Positions 15,672-24,357 of a DNA stretch of 64,000 bases are shown here, in pieces. Every line of letters starts with the position of its first letter. The first letter of the stretch is position 1. Source of the stretch: Nitrososphaerota archaeon (lineage in GTDB: Archaea > Thermoproteota > Nitrososphaeria > Nitrososphaerales > Nitrosopumilaceae); NCBI GenBank assembly GCA_028866895.1, contig JAGWHF010000001.1, forward strand, positions 1 to 64,000, in the 5' to 3' direction. The position numbers were made by a program, and so were the translations under genes. The notes below the pieces were generated by a model. That model worked only from the letters and a program-made list of their open reading frames with translations. It had not been told where the DNA came from and ran no database searches.

Positions 15672-16127
15672 TTGCCAATACTTTTCACTGACAATGCCGT
15701 CCCTCCATTTGTGATCACTGGAATCCTTGGACGGCCACAATCAATGGGCCTACTCTGCAGGTCCATCTCAAGCAGGCTTGATACGGAAATGGTGGCCGTT
15801 CTAAACCGCAGCGGCAGGGCCGTTGAAATGATTGCCCGTGACGGCGGGCCGATTGCAAGCCTTGCCCCACACAAGAGGGAGATTCTGTTCATGGGATTTG
15901 CGCTCCAAGTCTCCATGAGCGGCGACTGTGACGATGAATTTGGCAAGGCTGCCACCATAATCATGAGAAGAGAAAAGATCTCAATCCTCTTATTCCAAGT
16001 CCCAGACCACGTGCTTGTAGTCATGACAGGCCCGCTGCTTGAGCCGGCCTCCGTTCAAAAAAAGATAATGGGGCTGATCCGTGACAGGGACGGAACTTCC
16101 ATCATGCCGGACCTGAAATCAGACTGA
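15672..16127 (+). CDS. Hypothetical Roadblock/profilin-like protein
   Basis: This 151-residue protein is not assigned to a named family. The pattern of alternating strands and amphipathic helices (RLDTEMVAVLNRSGRAVEMIARDG, then SGDCDDEFGKAATIIMRREKISILLFQVPDHVLVVMT) resembles Roadblock/LC7-type folds, which bind small GTPases or act as scaffolds. The start TTG at 15672 is uncertain; an internal start would shorten a region that looks folded. It is convergent with the AbrB-PhoU gene at 16149. Confidence 0.55.
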   Translation: MPILFTDNAVPPFVITGILGRPQSMGLLCRSISSRLDTEMVAVLNRSGRAVEMIARDGGPIASLAPHKREILFMGFALQVSMSGDCDDEFGKAATIIMRREKISILLFQVPDHVLVVMTGPLLEPASVQKKIMGLIRDRDGTSIMPDLKSD

Positions 16128-16148
16128 AGATTACCGCTTCTAAATTTG

Positions 16149-17201
16149 CTATTGGGAGACGTTCTCAGAGATCACGTCCTGTACTGTCTCGTTGATTACG
16201 GCCTCGGCAATGTCGCTTGAGTATTCCGCGGTCCTCCGTATGTCCTCTAGGACGAACTTGACCAGGCTTGAATATTTCTTGGACTCCTCCAGACTGTCTG
16301 TGAACTCCTTTTCCTTCTCGGCAATCTTGCGCGCAGTTGATGCCACCGCGTCTGCCAGCGCATAATCCCTCTTGTTGAGTGCCTGTATCGAGTCCTCGAA
16401 GACCTTGAGTGACTCCTCGCTAAGCCTTGTCACCTTCTGCAGCAGGACCGGTTCCAGCGTGGATTTCAGAAACCTTACCCTGCTTGCTATCGAGACTGCA
16501 TGATCCGCAACCCTCTCTATTGATTTTACGACTATCCTGTAGCTTATGCAGTCAGAGGGTTTTTTCAAGCCGATGTCGCGCAATATCCTCTCATGCTCTA
16601 CCGCCAGGGTCAGGTTTCGCAGGATATACAGGCTAAAGCGGTCAACCTCGTCATCAAGGTGGGTTATCTCCTCTCCCAGTTCCGCATCCATCTCCTTAAG
16701 TGCGTCAATTGCCTGCCTGTGCATCGTCGTCGTAAGCAAAAACATGCGCTTTAGCGCATCATTTATCGAGAGTTCCGGCAGGCTCGTCAGTATCTGGATT
16801 GTAAGTGATTCCGGGGTGGATTCCACTATCTCCGTGCCGATCATGTTCTTTCTGACAAGATCCCGTATTGCCTGCTTGTGCTCTATCTGGATTCTCCCCC
16901 CCTTGGAACGAAGCTCGATTATCTGGTAGCCGGAAAGATACATTGCAATCACCTTCCGCTGCACCGATTCCACGGACTCCTTCTGCCCGATGGCAGTCCT
17001 TGACTTCATAACCTTGGGTGCCTGGGCCGTTCCCGTAGGCAAGATTGAGAGCGACCGGTTGGAGTTCTTCATGATAGAGACAGGGTCCCCAGTCTTGAGG
17101 TTGAGCTCGTCAATCCATTTCTTTGGAAGCGAGAGGACATAGGTCGATCCCCCGACAAGCTGCAGCTTTCTTACCTCCCTTTCATTTAGCAGTTCGACCA
17201 A
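16149..17201 (-). CDS. AbrB-PhoU phosphate uptake regulator
   Basis: Residues 8-58 form an AbrB/SpoVT-type swapped-hairpin DNA-binding domain (VRKLQLVGGSTYVLSLPK, then LNLKTGDPVSIM). The remainder holds two PhoU-like helical repeats with the metal-binding acid/H pattern (HLDDEVDRFSLYILRN, SIERVADHAVSIASR). Archaeal AbrB-PhoU fusions are thought to control phosphate transport genes. It is divergent from pstC, and the palindromic element at 17256-17273 lies between them, so it may bind there. Start is TTG at 17201. A paralogue is at 35065-36039. Confidence 0.85.
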   Translation of the reverse strand: MVELLNEREVRKLQLVGGSTYVLSLPKKWIDELNLKTGDPVSIMKNSNRSLSILPTGTAQAPKVMKSRTAIGQKESVESVQRKVIAMYLSGYQIIELRSKGGRIQIEHKQAIRDLVRKNMIGTEIVESTPESLTIQILTSLPELSINDALKRMFLLTTTMHRQAIDALKEMDAELGEEITHLDDEVDRFSLYILRNLTLAVEHERILRDIGLKKPSDCISYRIVVKSIERVADHAVSIASRVRFLKSTLEPVLLQKVTRLSEESLKVFEDSIQALNKRDYALADAVASTARKIAEKEKEFTDSLEESKKYSSLVKFVLEDIRRTAEYSSDIAEAVINETVQDVISENVSQ

Positions 17202-17255
17202 CGCCTTCTCTATACTTGATATAATTAAAGCGGTTGCCCCTTATTTCTATTTAGA

Positions 17256-17273
17256 ACTATATAGTACTATAGT
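17256..17273. promoter_or_regulatory. Palindromic element between phoU-type regulator and pst operon
   Basis: Two palindromes adjoin: ACTATATAGT (17256-17265) and ACTATAGT (17266-17273), and TATAGTACTATA also reads as a palindrome across the join. It is 55 nt from the regulator start and 71 nt from the pstC ATG. CTATATAGT recurs at 20681-20689 upstream of pstS, suggesting a shared phosphate-regulon operator; a plain TATA box is the alternative. Confidence 0.5.
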
Positions 17274-17343
17274 CGGATATGAAACTTAAGAAATTATGGT
17301 CGAACCTCTGATATTGCCAGCAGATTCCAGATAAAACGTATTG

Positions 17344-18312
17344 ATGGAATCCGTTAAGCTAAAGGGGGGTTCTGCCAGTCTTGACAAGGTCTTCAAGATA
17401 GGAGTCACAATAGCTGCAATGTACGTGCTTGTTGTGGTAGTTTTGATAGCAGTGCAGCTTGGCAGCGGCTCGTACCAGATATGGGCCAAGGAGGGCATCT
17501 CATTTCTTACGGGGTCCGATTGGAACGCCGTCCATGGGAGGGAGTCGTTCGGTGCCGCACCATATATCGCCGGCACCTTCGTCACCGCAGGCCTTGCCAT
17601 GTTGATCGGCCTTCCGGTCAGCATCGGCATTGCGATGTTTCTCTCCGAACTTGCCCCGAAATTCCTGCGCACCGCCCTGTCCTTTGTGGTGGAACTCTTG
17701 GCAGCTGTCCCCAGCGTGATTTACGGACTATGGGGCCTGTTCATCCTCCGTGACTATCTGAGGAACTGGATAGAGGCCCCAATCAGCAGCACCTTGGGCA
17801 ACAATGTGTGGTTCCTCTCTGGGACTCCCTTTGGGCTTGATGTCTTCACAGCAAGCATAGTGCTTGCCATAATGATAATCCCCACCATCGCCTCGATCTC
17901 AAGGGAGATAATGATTGCCGTCCCAAACAGCCAGAGGGAGGCGGCCTACATGCTTGGCGCCACGAAATGGGAGGTCTTCAAGATGGCCGTTATCCCGTAC
18001 TCAAAGTCAGGCCTTGTAGGTGCTTCTATACTGGGGCTGGGACGGGCGGTCGGCGAAACAATGGCAGTAACGATGCTGATTGGAAACGCCACCGGCCCCA
18101 GCGCATTCCCGTCATCCCTGTTCTCGCCCGGCCAGACGATGTCGAGCATAATAGCAAACGAATTTGCCGAGGCAAGCCAGGGAACACTCCACATGGCGGC
18201 ACTTATCGGGATCGGGCTGATTCTCTTTGTCATTGCACTTTCCATCAACGTTGTTGCGCAGCTGCTGGTTTCCAAGGTGGTAAAGGCCCACGAGGGGGCG
18301 ATAATCGCATGA
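17344..18312 (+). CDS. pstC: Phosphate ABC transporter permease PstC
   Basis: PstC is one of the two membrane subunits of the high-affinity phosphate importer. The 322-residue protein has about six hydrophobic segments; the first is ITIAAMYVLVVVVLIAV-like at residues 20-45. The inner-membrane ABC permease coupling loop is seen as EAAYMLGATKWEVFKMAVIPYSKSG. AVPSVIYGLWGLF is typical of PstC. I take the ATG at 17344, one codon after a TTG. The stop overlaps pstA's start (ATGA at 18309), so the two are coupled. Confidence 0.93.
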   Translation: MESVKLKGGSASLDKVFKIGVTIAAMYVLVVVVLIAVQLGSGSYQIWAKEGISFLTGSDWNAVHGRESFGAAPYIAGTFVTAGLAMLIGLPVSIGIAMFLSELAPKFLRTALSFVVELLAAVPSVIYGLWGLFILRDYLRNWIEAPISSTLGNNVWFLSGTPFGLDVFTASIVLAIMIIPTIASISREIMIAVPNSQREAAYMLGATKWEVFKMAVIPYSKSGLVGASILGLGRAVGETMAVTMLIGNATGPSAFPSSLFSPGQTMSSIIANEFAEASQGTLHMAALIGIGLILFVIALSINVVAQLLVSKVVKAHEGAIIA

Positions 18313-19220
18313 TTACCGTAGAGCAAAGGGCTGAATTTAGAAAGCACTTCAGGGACAACATCTCAAGCCGGCTCATTACCGACAAGATTGTAAAAGGGGT
18401 AGTACTTGGGTGCGTGGTGCTTGCGATAGTCCCGCTGGCAAGCATACTTTTCGAGGTTACAAAAAACGGCGCCCCCGTCCTCAGCATAGACTTTCTCACC
18501 CAGATTCCTGGCGCCGTAGGCTCAAGCGATGTGGGGGGAATCGGGCCTGCAATCCAAGGGACGCTGCTGCTAATCGGAATGTCAAGCCTGATAGGAATTC
18601 CCGTGGGGGTCTTGTCCGGAATCTTCCTCTCCGAGTACGGGAACAACAGGCTCGGCCAAACAATCAGGTTTTTCAACGACGTCCTGGCGGAATTTCCAAC
18701 CATAGTAATCGGACTTTTCGCCTTCATGGTAATAGTGGTCACCTTCGGCTATTTCTCCATCATGGCCGGAACGTTTGCCCTGTCCATCATCATGCTGCCC
18801 ATCATAACAAGGACCACGGAGGAATCACTCAAGCTCGTGCCAGTCACCTACAGGGAGGCGGGTTATGCCCTTGGAATCAACCGGATGACGATAATCTTCA
18901 GGATTCTGCTGTCAAGCGCCAAGAGTGGCCTGATTACCGGAGTGATGCTGTCTGTGGCGCGAATCGGCGGCGAGACAGCCCCGCTCATATTTACAATCCT
19001 TGGCAGCAGCGACTTTTTTGCAGGCTTTGCCCAGCCCATGGACGCATTACCGCTGAGAATCTGGAGGCTTTCCTTCCTGCCATATGATAGCTCGATAGCG
19101 CAGGGCTGGGGCGCCGCCCTTGTCCTAATCTTGATAGTACTCTCGCTCAACATAGGCATCAGGTACTTGTTCCTACGCCGGCGCGGCGGCGGAAGGTTCA
19201 GGATCGTGGCAGGTGGGTAG
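18309..19220 (+). CDS. pstA: Phosphate ABC transporter permease PstA
   Basis: This is the second membrane subunit, 303 residues from the ATG at 18309 that overlaps pstC's TGA. Hydrophobic segments include [20 protein letters not shown] and [20 protein letters not shown]. The coupling loop is [25 protein letters not shown], and [14 protein letters not shown] matches PstA. The frame is also open upstream to 17967, but that part only shadows pstC. The ending, with an Arg-rich tail, lies 1 nt before the pstB ATG. Confidence 0.93.
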   Translation: MITVEQRAEFRKHFRDNISSRLITDKIVKGVVLGCVVLAIVPLASILFEVTKNGAPVLSIDFLTQIPGAVGSSDVGGIGPAIQGTLLLIGMSSLIGIPVGVLSGIFLSEYGNNRLGQTIRFFNDVLAEFPTIVIGLFAFMVIVVTFGYFSIMAGTFALSIIMLPIITRTTEESLKLVPVTYREAGYALGINRMTIIFRILLSSAKSGLITGVMLSVARIGGETAPLIFTILGSSDFFAGFAQPMDALPLRIWRLSFLPYDSSIAQGWGAALVLILIVLSLNIGIRYLFLRRRGGGRFRIVAGG

Positions 19221-19221
19221 G

Positions 19222-20028
19222 ATGGAAGCATTGACCAAGACTCCAAACGCAGGGCGGTCCTTCCAGGAACCGAGATACAAGCTGGTGGCGGAAAATATCG
19301 TGGCCACCTACAACGGCGTAGAGGCCGTAAAGAACGTAAGCATGAAGTTCAGGGAGAGGGCGGTGACCGCGCTGATAGGCCCTTCCGGATGCGGAAAGAC
19401 AACGTTCCTTAGGTGCCTCAACAGGATGCACGAGCTTTCAAAGGGCGCCAAGGTGACAGGAAGGGTGCTGCTGGACGGCCAGGACCTGTACTCCAGCAGG
19501 GAGGACGCCATAATCCACAGGAGGAAGATCGGCATGGTATTCCAGAAACCAAACCCCTTCCCCACGATGTCGATTTATGACAACGTGGCTGCAGGCCTGA
19601 AGTTAAACGGCGTGAAGGACAGGAAGGTGCTCGACCAGATAGTCCAGGGCTGCCTTGAGATGGTCTACCTCTGGGACGAGGTAAAGCACGACCTGAAGAA
19701 GCCCGGGATGAGCCTTTCGGGGGGCCAGCAGCAGCGCCTCTGCATAGCACGCGCGCTTGCCATTCAGCCGGAGGTCCTGCTGATGGACGAGCCCGCATCT
19801 GCGCTTGACCCAATTGCCACCCAGAAGATAGAGGAGATGATAACAGAGCTGAAAAAAGAATACGCCATAATCATAGTCACGCATAACATGCAGCAGGCAG
19901 TGAGGATCTCCGATTTCACCGGTTTTATGTACCTTGGAAGCCTTGTCGAGTTCGGGGATACCAAGCAGATCTTCGAGAATCCAAAGAACGAGACGACGGC
20001 CAAGTATGTGCAGGGGCAGTTTGGCTAG
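19222..20028 (+). CDS. pstB: Phosphate ABC transporter ATPase PstB
   Basis: PstB powers phosphate import. The 268-residue protein has Walker [10 protein letters not shown], the ABC signature [15 protein letters not shown] and Walker [14 protein letters not shown], with the PstB-type [11 protein letters not shown] after Walker A. I use the ATG at 19222, just after the pstA stop, rather than a GTG at 19213 inside pstA. The next gene, phoU, begins at the base after its stop. Confidence 0.95.
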   Translation: MEALTKTPNAGRSFQEPRYKLVAENIVATYNGVEAVKNVSMKFRERAVTALIGPSGCGKTTFLRCLNRMHELSKGAKVTGRVLLDGQDLYSSREDAIIHRRKIGMVFQKPNPFPTMSIYDNVAAGLKLNGVKDRKVLDQIVQGCLEMVYLWDEVKHDLKKPGMSLSGGQQQRLCIARALAIQPEVLLMDEPASALDPIATQKIEEMITELKKEYAIIIVTHNMQQAVRISDFTGFMYLGSLVEFGDTKQIFENPKNETTAKYVQGQFG

Positions 20029-20655
20029 TTGACCCGGCTCATCGATCCGCACCTGAAGAAACTAGCCATGCTGATGGAAAAGATGGGCTCCCTTGCCCTC
20101 CAGTCCACCAACATGTCGCTGGACTCGTACCTTGAGGGAAAGAACGTGCGGCAGGAGGCCCACAAACTGTCCCAGGAAATCCTGGCCCTCTATGACGAGG
20201 TGGGCGATCTTACCTTTGACATGATGCTCAGATACCAGCCGGTTGCAAGCGATTTTCGGCTGATAAGATCGTGCCTTGAGGTCTCCTACGGGTTTACCAG
20301 GTTCAGCCGTTATGCATATGATATCACGGCCGTCCGCGACATGTTCGGTGACCTCTCAGAATGCAAAAACGACGTCATCTACACTCTTTCAGGGGAGATA
20401 AAGCACATGATAAACCTCGCAGTTCAGTCCTTTGCAACGCTTGACCTTGAGAAGGCAAGGCAGCTTAGGACGGACGAGGACCTGGTGGACAAGTATTACA
20501 GCAAGCACCTCCCGATGCTTATCAACTCAAAGAACATCAAGTGTGCTCTTGCGGATGCCCTGGTCCTGAGGTACCTTGAGAGGATAGCCGACCATGCCGC
20601 ATTCATGGGCGAGTCGGTAAACTATATCGTTACCGGAGAAAGGCATTTCCGCTAA
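20029..20655 (+). CDS. phoU: PhoU-family phosphate regulator
   Basis: The 208-residue protein is a two-repeat PhoU: three-helix bundles with E-x-x-x-D metal patterns (SQEILALYDEVGDLTFDMML, RYLERIADHAAFMGESVNYIV). It lacks the AbrB domain of the regulator at 16149 and so should act on the transporter, as bacterial PhoU does with PstB. It starts with TTG directly after the pstB stop, which fixes it as part of the pstCAB-phoU operon. PstS follows after about 100 nt with its own promoter. Confidence 0.88.
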   Translation: MTRLIDPHLKKLAMLMEKMGSLALQSTNMSLDSYLEGKNVRQEAHKLSQEILALYDEVGDLTFDMMLRYQPVASDFRLIRSCLEVSYGFTRFSRYAYDITAVRDMFGDLSECKNDVIYTLSGEIKHMINLAVQSFATLDLEKARQLRTDEDLVDKYYSKHLPMLINSKNIKCALADALVLRYLERIADHAAFMGESVNYIVTGERHFR

Positions 20656-20680
20656 ATGACTACAGGCGAGAGTACCCGAT

Positions 20681-20749
20681 CTATATAGTTAGCATACCCT
20701 ATGGATTATTACGTAATCTATTCTGAACAGATGTAAATAATTACGCAAT
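20681..20749. promoter_or_regulatory. pstS promoter with repeated boxes
   Basis: CTATATAGT at 20681-20689 matches the element before pstC. ATTACGTAAT (20708-20717) and ATTACGCAAT (20740-20749) are near-identical boxes 32 bp apart, about three helical turns, the second 6 nt before the pstS ATG. They suggest a dedicated operator for phosphate-controlled expression. Confidence 0.5.
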
Positions 20750-20755
20750 CCCGTT

Positions 20756-21955
20756 ATGTTGATGAAAACAACCTTGTTAGCCGCAGCATTCATGCTGCTG
20801 CTGATAGTACCGGCAAGCACGCTGCACGCAAACGCTCAGACAAGTGGTCAGTCCTATTCGATCACGGGCGCGGGATCAACGTTCATCTTTCCCTTGATGG
20901 ATACCTGGCGGGTGCAATACAACAACCTGCACTCCAACATCAAGCTAAACTACCAGTCAATAGGTAGCGGGGCGGGAATCAACCTGCTTGAGAAGAAGAC
21001 CGTCGATTTTGCGGCGTCTGACGCTCCGTTGCAGCCTGACGAGGAGGCAAAAGCTCCGGGAGTACTGACCATCCCGGACTCGCTGGGTGGGATTACCATA
21101 TCCTATAATATTCCGGGAGTCGCCAAGGGCCTGAAACTGACCGGCCCGGTAATTGCAAAGATCTTCATGGGGACCATTACGACCTGGAACGATCCAGCAA
21201 TTACCCAGCTCAATCCGGGAATAAACCTTCCAAACCAGAAGATCCTCATCGCGCACAGGGCGGATGGATCTGGCACCACCTACGCATTCACCGACTACCT
21301 GTCCAAGGTAAGCACTGACTGGAAGAACCAGGTAGGCCAAGGCAAGGTGGTACCATGGCCCGTAGGTACGGGAGCCCAAGGAAACGCCGGAGTAGCGGAC
21401 ATTGTCAAGACAACCCCGTATGCATGCGGGTATGTCGAACTGGCATATGCATACCAGAACAACTTTACATATGCCTACGTCCAGAACGCGGACGGCAATG
21501 CATATGTCGAGCCAACGATAGCCTCTGTAGCAGCCGACGCCGCCCAAGCGGGATCAAACCTGCCGCCAGCAGACGGCGACTGGAGCAAGGTTTCCATAGT
21601 GAACCAGCCCGGTGCCAACTCGTATCCGATATCTACCCTGACATACATCATGGTCTACAAGGATATGGGCCAGATAAGTGGCGAGACGCCTGGCAGGGCA
21701 GCCCAAGTGGTGGACTTTTTGAACTGGATAATCGGCGACGGGCAACAGTACGCCACGTCCCTTCTGTACGTCCCCCTTCCTGATTCAATCAAGAAGATAG
21801 ACCAGCAGGGACTTGCCGAGATACAGTTCAACGGCTCAGCAGTAAGCGCTGTACCGGAATTCGGACCGGTGGCTGCACTCGTCCTAGCAGTCGCTGTGGG
21901 GTCCATAATACTGGTATCCTCAAGGACTGGCCTGAAGCTTGCGCCAAAACTCTAG
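20756..21955 (+). CDS. pstS: Phosphate-binding protein PstS with PEFG-type C-terminal anchor
   Basis: PstS captures phosphate outside the cell. The 399-residue protein starts with a signal peptide (LLAAAFMLLLIVPASTLHANA). The binding-site pattern is GAGSTFIFPLMDTW, IGSGAGINLL, FAASDAPL and later HRADGSGTTYAFTDYLS. At about residue 367 is PEFGP, then a hydrophobic stretch and a short basic end. This is the PEFG-CTERM sorting signal of Nitrososphaerota, thought to be processed by an archaeosortase. It has its own promoter after phoU and a T-rich terminator region just downstream. Confidence 0.93.
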   Translation: MLMKTTLLAAAFMLLLIVPASTLHANAQTSGQSYSITGAGSTFIFPLMDTWRVQYNNLHSNIKLNYQSIGSGAGINLLEKKTVDFAASDAPLQPDEEAKAPGVLTIPDSLGGITISYNIPGVAKGLKLTGPVIAKIFMGTITTWNDPAITQLNPGINLPNQKILIAHRADGSGTTYAFTDYLSKVSTDWKNQVGQGKVVPWPVGTGAQGNAGVADIVKTTPYACGYVELAYAYQNNFTYAYVQNADGNAYVEPTIASVAADAAQAGSNLPPADGDWSKVSIVNQPGANSYPISTLTYIMVYKDMGQISGETPGRAAQVVDFLNWIIGDGQQYATSLLYVPLPDSIKKIDQQGLAEIQFNGSAVSAVPEFGPVAALVLAVAVGSIILVSSRTGLKLAPKL

Positions 21956-21963
21956 AATATCTC

Positions 21964-21980
21964 CTTTTTTATTTTTATTT
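21964..21980 (+). terminator. T-rich terminator after pstS
   Basis: A run of T6, T5 and T3 broken by single A residues follows the pstS stop within about 10-25 nt. Archaeal transcription ends at such poly-T tracts, and aCPSF1 (encoded in this window) acts at them. Confidence 0.6.
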
Positions 21981-22094
21981 GACATACAATGTAAATTATA
22001 GGCTCATGGGAAGGACCGTACAATTATAGAGCATACGGCAACTATTTGCGCCAGGTTAAAGACCCATCACGTGCTTCCAAAAGGTGGTGACCAA

Positions 22095-22280
22095 ATGCCG
22101 GACAAGATATGCCGTACATGCGGCGAGGAGCTGATGGCCTATTCACAGTGCTCAGGATGCAAGAGGGCAATACAGCAAATCTGTATCAGGTGCGGGAGAA
22201 GGACTGTCGAGCGAATCCACACGGCCTGCTTCCCTCAACTGCATGCATCTGCCCAGACTGCAAAGGCAGCCGCCACATAG
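22095..22280 (+). CDS. Small double zinc-ribbon protein
   Basis: The 61-residue product has three CxxC pairs (CRTCG, CSGCK, CIRCG) and a further Cys at TACF, so it should bind one or two zinc ions. The rest is an Ala-rich tail. An ATG at 22095 lies 5-12 nt after GGTGGTGA, a plausible ribosome site; a GTG at 22071 would add eight residues of no clear value. It may be an RNA- or transcription-related ribbon. It precedes nadM by 90 nt on the same strand. Confidence 0.6.
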   Translation: MPDKICRTCGEELMAYSQCSGCKRAIQQICIRCGRRTVERIHTACFPQLHASAQTAKAAAT

Positions 22281-22369
22281 GCTCCCGCCATCTGGAAAAC
22301 CTGCAGGGAGCATCCAATCCCGGCTATCCATACGCAAAGAATTTTAAATAATCTGCCAAAGTCTTTGCG

Positions 22370-22870
22370 ATGAATGGCCTCTTGATAGGCAGGTTCCAGC
22401 CGTTCCACATTGGACACCTCGCGGCAGTAAAGTTTGCGCTCTCACGGGTGGAAAAGCTCTGGATAGGCATCGGCAGCTCAAACAGGAGCAACGAGAAGAG
22501 GAACCCCTTCACTGCGGACGAGAGGAGGCAGATGATTCTCGGGTCCATTGATGAGGATATCCGGAGGCGGGTCGAGATCTACAATGTCCCCGACATTGGC
22601 GACCATGAGCGGTGGACGTACCATGTCGACTCGATCGTACCAAGATACGACGTGGTGTTCTCAAACGACGACTTTACCCTCTCGCTCTACAGGAAAAGGG
22701 GCGTGGAGGTGGTCGAGGTGCCTCTGCTGCAAAGGGAGACCGTTTCCGGCACAAACATAAGGGAAATGATTGCGGCCGGGCGGGACTGGGGCGAACTTGT
22801 ACCCGAGGGAACAAGGAAGGTGCTTCTGGGCATTGGCGCACAAAAGAGGCTGCTTGACATCCCCGCCTAA
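22370..22870 (+). CDS. nadM: Nicotinamide-nucleotide adenylyltransferase (NadM)
   Basis: NadM joins NMN and ATP to form NAD. The 166-residue protein begins MNGLLIGRFQPFHIGHLAAV, with the nucleotidyltransferase motif GRFQPFHxGH, then NPFTADERRQMI and the C-terminal SGTNIREMI box. Length and motifs match archaeal NadM closely. The ATG at 22370 lies 3 nt before the signature strand. A TTTTAAATAAT-type TATA element is about 25 nt upstream. Confidence 0.93.
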   Translation: MNGLLIGRFQPFHIGHLAAVKFALSRVEKLWIGIGSSNRSNEKRNPFTADERRQMILGSIDEDIRRRVEIYNVPDIGDHERWTYHVDSIVPRYDVVFSNDDFTLSLYRKRGVEVVEVPLLQRETVSGTNIREMIAAGRDWGELVPEGTRKVLLGIGAQKRLLDIPA

Positions 22871-22966
22871 AGCCTGGAGAGTTTCAAACCCGTGATGGGT
22901 ACGAGGGACGCGCCAAATGGCAGCCAACCAAATTTTATTATCCCCGGCAGGTGTGCTGGGTACAGT

Positions 22967-23041
22967 GCGCACGTTGCACAGCTTGGATAGTGCGGTCGCT
23001 TCCGGAGCGACAGGTCGTGGGATCGAAGCCTTCCGTGCGCA
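22967..23041 (+). tRNA. tRNA-Arg (anticodon CCG)
   Basis: A 75-nt cloverleaf fits. The acceptor is GCGCACG paired with CGTGCGC, with discriminator A at 23041. The D-stem is GCAC/GTGC around an AGCTTGGATA loop. The anticodon stem is GTCGC/GCGAC with loop TTCCGGA, so the anticodon is CCG, reading CGG (Arg). The T-arm is odd: its loop is ATCGAAG rather than TTCRANY, and the 50-64 pair is T-T. No CCA is encoded. A TTTTATTAT box lies about 31 nt upstream and a T5 run follows at 23046-23052. Nothing else is seen in 22871-23176. Confidence 0.75.
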
Positions 23042-23176
23042 TCCTGTATTTTTCCACCCCCGTATCGTTGCGATCAAGCATCGGACGGCAGCTGCAATCC
23101 GTCCCGCGGAGCTCCCATCATCGGCTGACTGTAGTTATAAATAATGGTCAATAATTTTAGGGAATGGAGAATTTAT

Positions 23177-24319
23177 TTGGAATATCTGGTAATGCTGCCG
23201 GGCCCCACGAACGTCCCGGAGAGGGTGACGCGTGCCATGTTCACCCACATGATAAACCACAGGAGCAAGGATTTCGTAAAGCTTTACACTGATACGGTCG
23301 AAAAGACCCAGAAGGTATTTGACACGCAGGGCGATGTAGTCGCCCTGAGCGCCTCTGGGACGGGGGCGGTCGAGGCCTCTGTCGTCAACATGGTAAAAAA
23401 AGGCGACAAGGTGATAATTCCGGTCAACGGCGAATTCAGCAGCCGGCTTGCAACCATGCTAGAGTGGGCGGGTGCCACCGTTGTGAAGCTGCAGACCCCG
23501 TTTGGCCAGAATGCGAGCCTCGAGCAGGTAAAGGAGGCATTTGACAATAACAAGGATGTAAAGGCATTCTACGTGGTATGGAACGAGACCTCCACCGGTA
23601 CCATGGTGAGGTACCTTGACAAGATCTCAGGCCTTACCGCAAGAAACGACTCGTTCTTCGTAGTGGACGGCGTATCTATAGTGGGAGGCGAGGAACTCCA
23701 CATGGACAAGTGGGGAATAGACGTATGCGTTACCGGCGCACAAAAGGCGCTTGCAGCCCCACCCGGGATATCCCCGATCGCCGTGAGCCCCAAGGCAAAA
23801 AAGCACATGATTGCAAACCCGCCGCCGACCTTCTACTTCAACATGGCAAGATACTTCAAGTATTATGATGAAAACAAGGAGACCCCGTTCACCCCAGCCA
23901 TACCGCTCCTCTACGCATACCGTGAGGCGCTTGACATGATACTTGAGGAGGGGATGGAAAAGAGGATACAAAGGCACAGGGTGTGCTCCGATGCCTTTTA
24001 CAGCGGCCTCAGCTCGCTTGGCCTCACCCCGTTTGCAAAGGAGGACGCCCGCTCGACGGTCGTCATCGCGCTCAACTACCTGCAGGGACTTGACGACAAG
24101 ACCTTCAGGGGGACGCTCTCAGAAAAATTCCGCGTCCTTGTTGCAGGCGGCTTTGGCGAGCTCAAGGGCAAGGTCTTCAGGGTGGGATGCATGGGCGAGG
24201 TAAACAAGTACCACGTAATGAGGACAATCTCCGCTATTCACTCGACCCTTGACATGATGGGCCACAAGACAAATCCAGAGGCACTCAAGGTAGCTGAGGA
24301 AAAACTAAAGGCGCTCTGA
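23177..24319 (+). CDS. Class V aminotransferase (serine/alanine-glyoxylate type)
   Basis: The PLP enzyme begins MEYLVMLPGPTNVPERV, as family members do. ALSASGTGAVEASV is the cofactor-phosphate site, VVDGVSIVGGEEL carries the PLP aspartate, and the Schiff-base lysine is in CVTGAQKALAAPPG. The product is 380 residues. It transfers amino groups among alanine, serine, glyoxylate and pyruvate; the exact pair is not decidable. The frame is open from an ATG at 23144, but that ATG falls on a TTATAAATA element, so I use the TTG at 23177, which suits the family's N-terminus. Confidence 0.88.
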   Translation: MEYLVMLPGPTNVPERVTRAMFTHMINHRSKDFVKLYTDTVEKTQKVFDTQGDVVALSASGTGAVEASVVNMVKKGDKVIIPVNGEFSSRLATMLEWAGATVVKLQTPFGQNASLEQVKEAFDNNKDVKAFYVVWNETSTGTMVRYLDKISGLTARNDSFFVVDGVSIVGGEELHMDKWGIDVCVTGAQKALAAPPGISPIAVSPKAKKHMIANPPPTFYFNMARYFKYYDENKETPFTPAIPLLYAYREALDMILEEGMEKRIQRHRVCSDAFYSGLSSLGLTPFAKEDARSTVVIALNYLQGLDDKTFRGTLSEKFRVLVAGGFGELKGKVFRVGCMGEVNKYHVMRTISAIHSTLDMMGHKTNPEALKVAEEKLKAL

Positions 24320-24357
24320 AACCGTCTTATAACTTATATAAGGAACAAAGAGGATCG

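Noticed and set aside
17967-18308. Upstream extension of the pstA reading frame
   Set aside because: It overlaps pstC in another frame and its translation is Arg/Gly/His-rich nonsense; the ATG at 18309 in the ATGA overlap is the natural start.
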